Source: Treponema sp.
Lineage (GTDB): Bacteria > Spirochaetota > Spirochaetia > Treponematales > Breznakiellaceae
Length of the DNA stretch: 7,802 nucleotides
Assembly (NCBI GenBank): GCA_031288815.1
Contig: JAITQR010000253.1
Location: forward strand, 1-7,802
Direction: 5' to 3'
The position numbers and the translations under genes are program-made. Positions 1-4,870 of this stretch are shown here, in pieces; the first letter of the stretch is position 1; every line of letters begins with the position of its first letter. A model generated the notes under the pieces. It searched no databases and was not told where the DNA came from. It saw only the letters and a program-made list of their open reading frames with translations.

Positions 1-361
1 GTGATAGGTCCGCTTCCCCTATTATATCTTTTTTGTCTATTTTGGCGGATAGTGAAAGCAGATGTTTCTGTAGGGCGATCTCTTTCCTGGCGTTGTCGAT
101 GAGACGGTTGCGGATGATCACCGCGGCGTATTGAATAAACGCGCCCTGTTCGGGATTATAGGTTTGTACGCCGTGGGCAAAGGCAAGCATGGCGTCGGTA
201 AGGTTATCCGCCTTTGACTGGCTTTTGAAAAAAACGCCGGACACGCATTTCCTGATAAAGGGCATATAGTCGTGGAGCAGGGTATTCAGGGCGTGTTTGT
301 CCGTTTTGGCAAGCTGAACCCGCTCCGCCAACTGTTTCGCTAAAACCGGTTCGGTATCCAT
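1..361 (-). CDS. SigI-like RNA polymerase sigma factor, N-terminal part (cut by window edge)
   Basis: The first 120 codons are visible and the frame stays open to base 1, so the C-terminal (DNA-binding) part lies outside. The start is the ATG at 361-359; a TGA lies directly before it in frame, so no longer start is possible. No good Shine-Dalgarno is seen. Residues about 30-94 resemble sigma-70 region 2 as found in the Bacillus SigI family: a DYMPFI helix, then LTDAMLAFAHGVQTYNP (an AF..A...Y.P core), then G-FIQYAAVIIRNRLIDNARKE, where the RLID..RK end is typical of SigI. These factors direct RNA polymerase to stress or envelope genes, but a target set cannot be read here. A SigI anti-sigma partner (RsgI) would be expected, if present, beyond the left edge. 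The assignment rests on motif recognition only; it could be another ECF-like or phage-type sigma factor. Confidence 0.68.
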   Translation of the reverse strand, partial: MDTEPVLAKQLAERVQLAKTDKHALNTLLHDYMPFIRKCVSGVFFKSQSKADNLTDAMLAFAHGVQTYNPEQGAFIQYAAVIIRNRLIDNARKEIALQKHLLSLSAKIDKKDIIGEADLS

Positions 362-590
362 TCAAGCTGATTTTGTCCCGAAAAGAATTGCGTCAAGCCA
401 ACGGCTTGCCCTCTATAGGATACGAAAGGCGAGGGCGTAAAATGGGAGGCGTAAAAAAATTGTAACTACTCAGGACACACAAGCCTAAGCTGACAAAACT
501 CCCAAGACGGCGAAAACATTCTGAGAACTTTTGATAGCAGTATCAATAGCGGATACGTCCTCAACATAATTTATATGCGCCGGCCTCGGT
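362..590. other. Gene-free spacer upstream of the sigma factor gene
   Basis: No convincing coding frame is seen in this 229-base stretch. It is more AT-rich than its neighbours. It holds a small perfect stem-loop (CAAGCC-AAC-GGCTTG, 394-408), a second stem-loop (TTGATA-GCAG-TATCAA, 531-546) lying downstream of the stop codon of the 591-1475 gene, and a direct repeat of GGCGTAAAA (434-442 and 448-456). Neither stem-loop is followed by a clear T-run on the minus strand, so neither is a convincing intrinsic terminator. It probably carries the promoter of the sigma gene and the 3' end of the envelope cluster transcript. Confidence 0.6.
412..441 (-). promoter_or_regulatory. Weak candidate promoter for the sigma factor gene
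   Basis: Read on the minus strand, TTTACG (441-436) and TATAGA (417-412) are separated by 18 bases, each matching four of six consensus positions for a housekeeping promoter. The start point would fall near 405, inside the small 394-408 stem-loop, giving a leader of about 45 bases. The direct repeat TTTTACGCC overlaps the -35 box and recurs 14 bases upstream, so it could be an operator. This is pattern matching only. Confidence 0.25.
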
Positions 591-1475
591 TCAGTCGTTC
601 CCGAAGGGATCTTCCAGGGCCCGGTGGTCCAGTACAATCATGACCCGGCCTTCCCGGAGGAGCCGGCGGTTGTTCTCCGAAGAGAGGATGAGGAGGGCGT
701 CGTCCCGGTCGATGATCGGATCGGTGGGCCGGACGCCGAAGACCCCCCTGGCGAAGATCCGCAGGGGCCGTTCCCCCACGACTTCGGCCAGCTCCGGCGA
801 AAGTCCCGAGGGGTTGGGAAGAAAGATCTTTTCCCTCCTGGCGTAGCGCAGTACCAGGGCTTTTCCGGCGGAAACTTCCAGCATGTTCTTCTCGTAAACC
901 AGATTCATCTCCGTATCCCAGATCTTCGGAAAGAGGCAGGGCAGGAGGCGGGCGGAGCGGCTGGTTCCGTGGAGGGGCAGTTCCTCCCCGGCGATGAGGA
1001 GGATCCCCGTATAGTCCGCCGCCGGCGGGGGGGCGATGATCCGGGGCGGTGCGGCGGGACGGGTGTGGCCGATGAATTCCGCGGCCAGGTCTTCAAGGTT
1101 CAGGCGGTAGGCCGCGTTGAGGCTGGACAGATCGGCGGAGTGGGCCGGCGGCCGGAGCTGGGCTTTCCAGGCGAAGGCCTCCACCTGGAAAAGGGAAAAA
1201 TCCCCGTCCCGGACATAGTCGGCGACGGTGTGGGAAGAATCCACCGGGATGGAGAGGATCCGGGGCTGGATGAGTCCCGAATATCCCGTCCGGATAAGCT
1301 CCTCCCCCTGGCTCCGTCCGGTGGGCAGCCTGACGCCAGCGGAGGCCAGATCCAGGGAAATCCGGGCTTCCATCTCCATCTTTTCCCAGTTTACCAGCCC
1401 GGTAACGCTTAGGTTCGGTTCCGCCCAGGCCGCGGTGAGAAAAAGGATCTGGAAGCTGAAAAAAAGGTTTCGCAT
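591..1475 (-). CDS. Secreted protein of unknown family, 294 aa
   Basis: I do not recognise this family. The start at 1475 gives a good Sec signal peptide: MRN, a hydrophobic stretch FFSFQILFLTAAWA, and likely cleavage after residue 18 (AWA/EP). There is no lipobox cysteine, so the product is predicted to be periplasmic or outer-membrane associated rather than a lipoprotein. The middle (about 138-152) is a proline-rich stretch that may link two domains. The C-terminal domain (about 190-286) ends with a distinctive segment: GVFGVRPTDPIIDRDDALLI (residues 244-263), then SSENNRRLLREGRVMIVLD. This style of ending faintly recalls LPP20/FlgP-type proteins, but the likeness is too weak to use. The gene lies only 4 bases after the transglycosylase stop; TAG GGGG ATG puts the G-rich run against the start codon, so translation is probably by coupling or reinitiation. 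This context suggests a role at the cell envelope. Confidence 0.8.
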   Translation of the reverse strand: MRNLFFSFQILFLTAAWAEPNLSVTGLVNWEKMEMEARISLDLASAGVRLPTGRSQGEELIRTGYSGLIQPRILSIPVDSSHTVADYVRDGDFSLFQVEAFAWKAQLRPPAHSADLSSLNAAYRLNLEDLAAEFIGHTRPAAPPRIIAPPPAADYTGILLIAGEELPLHGTSRSARLLPCLFPKIWDTEMNLVYEKNMLEVSAGKALVLRYARREKIFLPNPSGLSPELAEVVGERPLRIFARGVFGVRPTDPIIDRDDALLILSSENNRRLLREGRVMIVLDHRALEDPFGND

Positions 1476-1479
1476 CCCC

Positions 1480-3027
1480 CTATTTTATCGGCACTTTCAG
1501 GGTTCTTCCCTCGCGCAAAGTGTCGTTCAATTCCATGCCGTTGGCCTGGGCCAGGGTCTCCGGATCCACTTCGTAGATCAGGGAAATAGCCCAGAGGGTC
1601 TCGCCCTTCTTTACCTGGTGGTTCCCCTGGAAATCCGCGGCGCCGGAAGCCGTCCGTTCCCTCCGGTAGGGGCTTACCTCCTTGAGGGCCGGAATACGGA
1701 GCCGGCTGCCAATCTGGAGATACTTGCTTTTGATCCCCGGGTTGGCGTTTTCAATAAGCTCTACCGAGATCCCGTAATGGAGGGCCAGGGCCGAAAGGGT
1801 ATCCCCGTAACGAATCGTGTGAAAGTAGTTTTTGATCAGTTCCGGCCCTTTCCGGTTCAGCGCCTCCGTCACCAGGGGAAGCTGGGCAAGGGGAACCTTG
1901 AGCTGATGGGCCTTGTCCGGCGGGGTAATGTGGTATATCAGTTCCTGGTTCCCAGCCCTGAGAAGGGCCGGATCCATGCCGGTTTCCGCGGCCAGGAGGG
2001 CCAGATCCACGGCCCCGCCGGCGGGTACCCTGGTCCATTCGGGGCTGTCCTGCCAGGATTCCACGCCGAAGCGCCGGGGATGGGCCATGATCCAGGCCAC
2101 CGCCAGGAGCTTGGGCACGTAGTGGATCGTCTCGGTTTTTAAGGCCTTCCGCTCCGAAAGAACCCAGTAGTCTTTTATCCCCGTATCCCTTACCACCCGG
2201 TTTATCCCCCCCAGCCCGGTGTTGTATGCCGCCAGGGCCATGGGCCAGTCCTCAAAATAGCGGTAATTTTCCTCCAGCTTCCGCAGCGCCCCCTGGGTGG
2301 ATTTCCAGAAATCCATCCGCTCGTCCACCCAGTCGTCCACCGTCATGTCGAAGGGGCCTATGCTGTTCTTCATAAACTGCCAGAGACCCGCCGCGCCGGA
2401 TTTGCTCAGGGCCGTGGCGAGGTAGCCCGACTCGATAACCGGCAGGTAGAGAAATTCCGGCGGCAGGTTCCGCTCCTCAATTTCCCGGCGGATAAAACCC
2501 AGGTAGGGAGCCCCCCGGCGCATCACCGCGTTGAGCCAGGCTATCCCCCCGGGGCTGGTGTACTGTTCGATGTAATACCGGGTCAGGGGTGCTTCCAGGC
2601 CGGGAATGGAAAGGCTCCGGCCTTCCGTCTCTTCTCCCGAAGGGGCGGCGGGATCCGTAAACCGTTCCGGCTTGGGGAAAACCAGCCGCCGCAGGGGACG
2701 GCCCGGATCGGCCTCCGTCGCGGGGCCCGGCAGGGCCGCCTCCCGGGGAAGGGCCTCCGGCAAGGGATTGTCCCGGAACGAAGCTTCCCGGAGCGGAAAT
2801 TCCGGCAGGGTGGGCGGGGGAATTTCCCACGCCGCCGCCGGGCCCGGAAAGGCGTCCGGGACTTCACTATCCGCCGCCCTTACCGCCGGGATTTCCCTGT
2901 CCACCGGGATCTCGGCGAAAGCGGGGATCAGGACGGCGGCGAAGAGGGCCGCGGCAAAGCCCCGAAGCCCGCCGGCGGAAGGCAACAAGCGCCACAGGCT
3001 CCTAGCAGTTTGTCGCGCTTTGCGCAT
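1480..3027 (-). CDS. mltD: MltD-type lytic transglycosylase with two LysM domains, 515 aa
   Basis: Membrane-bound lytic transglycosylases of family 1D cleave the MurNAc-GlcNAc bond of peptidoglycan and leave 1,6-anhydro ends. From ATG 3027 the product has an n-region with several arginines, a hydrophobic core (FAAALFAAVLIPAFA, residues 24-38) and a likely cut after AFA. A proline-rich linker follows (about 40-130). The SLT domain spans about 155-325: PPEFLYLPVIESGY carries the expected catalytic Glu199, followed by SKSGAAGLWQFM, then ALAAYNTGLGGINRV (264-278) and ETIHYVPKLLAVAWI (299-313). Residues 325-385 match the MltD segment between catalytic and LysM parts. Two LysM domains (about 402-446 and 470-513) bind glycan strands. 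No lipobox is seen, unlike E. coli MltD. The open frame continues upstream to ATG 3162, but that stretch lies in the repeat element and overlaps the previous gene, so 3027 is preferred; its Shine-Dalgarno (GGGG, 4 bases away) is weak. Confidence 0.92.
   Translation of the reverse strand: MRKARQTARSLWRLLPSAGGLRGFAAALFAAVLIPAFAEIPVDREIPAVRAADSEVPDAFPGPAAAWEIPPPTLPEFPLREASFRDNPLPEALPREAALPGPATEADPGRPLRRLVFPKPERFTDPAAPSGEETEGRSLSIPGLEAPLTRYYIEQYTSPGGIAWLNAVMRRGAPYLGFIRREIEERNLPPEFLYLPVIESGYLATALSKSGAAGLWQFMKNSIGPFDMTVDDWVDERMDFWKSTQGALRKLEENYRYFEDWPMALAAYNTGLGGINRVVRDTGIKDYWVLSERKALKTETIHYVPKLLAVAWIMAHPRRFGVESWQDSPEWTRVPAGGAVDLALLAAETGMDPALLRAGNQELIYHITPPDKAHQLKVPLAQLPLVTEALNRKGPELIKNYFHTIRYGDTLSALALHYGISVELIENANPGIKSKYLQIGSRLRIPALKEVSPYRRERTASGAADFQGNHQVKKGETLWAISLIYEVDPETLAQANGMELNDTLREGRTLKVPIK
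2985..3005. repeat. 21-bp direct repeat, copy 1
   Basis: Identical to the copy at 3129-3149. On the minus strand it encodes RSLWRLL-like residues inside the transglycosylase n-region and ends with the CTAG motif at 3002-3005. Confidence 0.9.
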
Positions 3028-3036
3028 AAAACCCCA

Positions 3037-3061
3037 AAAAATCGCCTGAAAGGCGATTTTT
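3037..3061 (-). terminator. Terminator-like hairpin just before the transglycosylase start
   Basis: On the minus strand AAAAATCGCCT, a TTC loop and AGGCGATTTTT form a perfect 11-bp stem, and the T-run extends to six. The form is that of an intrinsic terminator and is nearly symmetric, so it could work in both directions. It sits 9 bases before ATG 3027, between lipoprotein and transglycosylase. It could cut or reduce read-through in the cluster, or hide the ribosome site GGGG at 3035-3032. The G+C core is only about five pairs, so strength is uncertain. Confidence 0.5.
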
Positions 3062-3095
3062 ACCTTGCAAACTGCATAAAGGAGCCCGTAAATCG

Positions 3096-3128
3096 GGATT
3101 TTTGTGGCACAAAGTGACACAAAAATCC
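3096..3128. repeat. 11-bp inverted repeat (hairpin) in the spacer element
   Basis: GGATTTTTGTG at 3096-3106 and its exact reverse complement at 3118-3128 enclose an 11-base loop (GCACAAAGTGA). The left arm can alternatively pair with part of the loop, as TTTGTG-G-CACAAA. This hairpin is nested inside a 7-bp outer stem (3080-3086 with 3141-3147). There is no T-run after it on either strand, so it is not a standard terminator. Confidence 0.7.
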
Positions 3129-3149
3129 ACAAGCGCCACAGGCTCCTAG
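3129..3149. repeat. 21-bp direct repeat, copy 2
   Basis: Identical to the copy at 2985-3005. Its CTAG (3146-3149) supplies the TAG stop codon of the upstream TPR lipoprotein gene, followed on the minus strand by GGAG. Confidence 0.9.
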
Positions 3150-4240
3150 AATTTTTCGCCATAATACACTCCCGCCCATTCCCAGCGCCCGTGGATCTCC
3201 GGATTTGAGGGAAAGTTCACCTTTCTGAAATAGAGGTACCAGGTGGAGATATGGAGGGACCAGCCCCAGGTACGCAGATACGCCTCGTTGGCGTTTGAGC
3301 CCGGGTCCAGGTTTTCCGCGTAGCGTATCCGGTTCCCCCGCATAAAGTCGGAAAGGTTGAACTCGGCCATCCCCGAATCGTCGGTTTCCTCCTGCTCCCA
3401 GGAACGGGCGAAAAAGTTTACCTTGGCCCGGTAGGACCAGAGCCGGGCGCTTGAGCCGGAGTCCAGGGCGGCCCTGATGGCGTTTACCAGCACATTGAGG
3501 TTTTCAAAAGTCCAGTCCTTGGGGGAGTTGTTAAAGGCCACCATTTCCTTGGCGTAGTTATCCGCCCGGGGGAAACCGGGAACAAGGCTCCCCTGGTAGG
3601 GCAGGTACTGGGTGTAGGCTTTAATGGAGGCGCTCCAGTCCCCGATCTTCTCGCAGGCCTGGGCCAGCATAAAGTAAGCCGGGCCCGGATCTATCTGATC
3701 GGAAAACCGGGAGATCAGTTCCTGGTAGTACCATACCCGCTGTTCGGGCCTGTCCACCAGATCGATAAGCTGGTTAAGGCAGGCCAGGTGGATGGACTGG
3801 CCCAGGACGGTAAGATCCGGGTAATTTTTCACGATGATGTCGAAATAGCGGGCCGCCACGGGGGCGGCGTCCTGCTGGAGATAGGCGTAGGCGATCATCA
3901 AAAGGTAATAGGCGTTGTAGGGATCCTCCGGAAATTCGTTGGTCCACCGGCCCAGAAAATAGATGAGCCGCTGGTATTCCCCCAGTCTCGCGTAGGTATT
4001 GGCTATCTCCCGGATCAGGGCGAACTGGTTCTCCCCCCCCTCGGTCCCATCCAAAAGCAGGGTAAAAAGCTCTTCCATGCTTTCCCGGTTTTCCCTGCTC
4101 CCCGCCAGGTAGTAGGGATCTATTTTTGCCGCCCCCTTCCTTTGCCATCCCGATCCGGAAGGGACAAAGGCGCAGCCGGAAACGAAGAGTAAAAACACCC
4201 CCCCCGCAAAAATAGTCAAAAAAAACCGCGAATTGCTCAT
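3146..4240 (-). CDS. TPR-containing lipoprotein, 364 aa
   Basis: The N-terminus is a lipoprotein signal: a short n-region with one arginine (R5), a hydrophobic core to residue 20 and a lipobox FVSG-C with Cys23 as the lipidated residue. Spirochaete lipoboxes are commonly this relaxed. After a linker, residues about 70-215 form helical pairs typical of tetratricopeptide repeats: FALIREIANTYARLGEYQRL, then AYYLLMIAYAYLQQDAAPVA, then AYFMLAQACEKIGDWSASIK with the next helix AYTQYL. The C-terminal 140 residues are rich in Trp and Tyr and show no motif I know. TPR lipoproteins act as scaffolds; BamD is one example, but nothing here proves that role. It is the first gene of the minus-strand envelope cluster, 118 bases ahead of the transglycosylase. 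Its TAG stop is supplied by the 21-bp repeat. Two runs of eight G occur in the coding strand, at codons 12-15 (4198-4205) and 67-70 (4033-4040), possible slippage sites. Confidence 0.87.
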   Translation of the reverse strand: MSNSRFFLTIFAGGVFLLFVSGCAFVPSGSGWQRKGAAKIDPYYLAGSRENRESMEELFTLLLDGTEGGENQFALIREIANTYARLGEYQRLIYFLGRWTNEFPEDPYNAYYLLMIAYAYLQQDAAPVAARYFDIIVKNYPDLTVLGQSIHLACLNQLIDLVDRPEQRVWYYQELISRFSDQIDPGPAYFMLAQACEKIGDWSASIKAYTQYLPYQGSLVPGFPRADNYAKEMVAFNNSPKDWTFENLNVLVNAIRAALDSGSSARLWSYRAKVNFFARSWEQEETDDSGMAEFNLSDFMRGNRIRYAENLDPGSNANEAYLRTWGWSLHISTWYLYFRKVNFPSNPEIHGRWEWAGVYYGEKF

Positions 4241-4293
4241 ACTTCTATCGCTTTAATCCTAACATTAATTTCTCTTGGCATGGAAGGGGATAG
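4241..4293. promoter_or_regulatory. Divergent promoter spacer between the lipoprotein and membrane protein genes
   Basis: This 53-base AT-rich gap separates two divergent starts (ATG 4240 on minus, ATG 4294 on plus), so both promoters must lie in or near it. A weak minus-strand -10 candidate TAGGAT (4261-4256) with TTCCAT (4285-4280) 18 bases upstream can be drawn, but no strong box is seen for either strand. On the plus strand GGAAGGGG (4282-4289) is a clear Shine-Dalgarno for ATG 4294. The promoter is inferred from the gene layout. Confidence 0.4.
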
Positions 4294-4863
4294 ATGTTTA
4301 TACTAGTAATTATGCATCCCCTTTATCGCAAGGCAGTGGCTCGTCTGGTTTTCATTATCGGATTGCTCCTTATGTTTTTTGGAAGCGCCTTTCTCTTGGG
4401 AAGTCTTACCGGCGCGTCCCATGTTTCCGTGCTGGTCTCTTTTCTCTTCGTGATCCTTGGTTCCCTTTTCGCCTTTCTGGCAATAAGCTTGAACAAGCGG
4501 TCGGTCTACCTTTTCCTGGCCACATTTTTTTTTCTGGTAGGTCTTTTTCTCTTTCTCTTTTCCCTCAAGATCCTGCCGGTTTCCCTTTCCCAGGCATGGC
4601 CGCTGCTTTCCGTTTTTTCCGGCCTCGCCCTCTTTCCCGCGGGCTGGCGCCGTTTCGGCGGCATACATCCCGCCTATGTAGTTCCCTCGATAGTTTTCGT
4701 AGCCTTGGGATCCGCTCTCCTGGTATTTTCCCTGGACCTGGTATCTTTTTCTTTTCGGCAATTCATGCTGAACTGGTGGCCTCTCCTGGTCGTTTTGGCC
4801 GGGCTTATTTTGGTTTTGGTCTCCCTTGGCACGAAATTCAACGCCGGGGAGATGAAAAAGTGA
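4294..4863 (+). CDS. Multi-pass membrane protein, 189 aa (LiaI/LiaF-TM-like)
   Basis: The protein is strongly hydrophobic, with about six membrane helices at roughly residues 16-38, 44-66, 70-92, 101-117, 128-150 and 160-178. Two WPLL motifs open the fourth and sixth helices (QAWPLLSVFSGLALF and NWWPLLVVLAGLILVL). This pattern, a Trp-Pro-Leu-Leu helix followed by a Gly-rich turn, is what is seen in DUF5668 and LiaI/LiaF transmembrane domains, and its doubling suggests an internal duplication. No catalytic motif is visible. The start at 4294 has a good Shine-Dalgarno (GGAAGGGG, 4 bases away); a second in-frame ATG at 4312 is possible. The stop is 7 bases before the next gene's GTG, so the two are very likely co-transcribed. 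A T9 run at 4525-4533 lies inside the coding region. The role is unknown; envelope-stress sensing is only a suggestion from the family. Confidence 0.8.
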   Translation: MFILVIMHPLYRKAVARLVFIIGLLLMFFGSAFLLGSLTGASHVSVLVSFLFVILGSLFAFLAISLNKRSVYLFLATFFFLVGLFLFLFSLKILPVSLSQAWPLLSVFSGLALFPAGWRRFGGIHPAYVVPSIVFVALGSALLVFSLDLVSFSFRQFMLNWWPLLVVLAGLILVLVSLGTKFNAGEMKK

Positions 4864-4870
4864 CTGGTCC

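Larger units (their letters stand above)
2985..3149. repeat. Hairpin-rich element of about 144 bp bounded by a 21-bp direct repeat
   Basis: A perfect 21-bp direct repeat, containing AAGCGCCACAGGCTCCTAG on the plus strand, occurs at 2985-3005 and 3129-3149, one repeat unit every 144 bp. The DNA between is packed with inverted repeats: 3005-3012 with 3068-3075 (8 bp), 3015-3018 with 3022-3025 (4 bp), 3037-3047 with 3051-3061 (11 bp), 3080-3086 with 3141-3147 (7 bp) and 3096-3106 with 3118-3128 (11 bp). On the minus strand the unit begins at the stop codon of the TPR lipoprotein and ends inside the transglycosylase signal region. Because 144 is a multiple of three, the frame stays open across it. 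It could be a small mobile repeat of MITE or REP type that duplicated its target, or a tandem duplication that diverged. It encodes no transposase. The direct repeats are seen; mobility is inference. Confidence 0.6.

Noticed and set aside
531..546. TTGATA-GCAG-TATCAA stem-loop as terminator of the envelope cluster
   Set aside because: AT-rich 6-bp stem with no T-run after it on the minus strand.
624..1412. Plus-strand open frame of 262 aa opposite the secreted protein gene
   Set aside because: Gly/Arg/Asp-rich composition without motifs; the minus-strand reading has a signal peptide and ordered domains.
1228..2142. Plus-strand open frame of 304 aa opposite the transglycosylase and secreted protein genes
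   Set aside because: It crosses the boundary of two real minus-strand genes and has no recognisable domain; GC-rich codon bias explains the open antisense frame.
3005..3075. Three-way stem arrangement considered as a tRNA or tRNA-like gene
   Set aside because: No anticodon arm of the right size, no T-loop GTTCRA sequence and no acceptor stem with CCA; only two inner hairpins of unequal size.
3028..3162. Upstream ATG 3162 giving a 560-residue transglycosylase
   Set aside because: The added 45 residues are encoded by the hairpin element, overlap the previous gene's end and place a second hydrophobic stretch before the real signal peptide.
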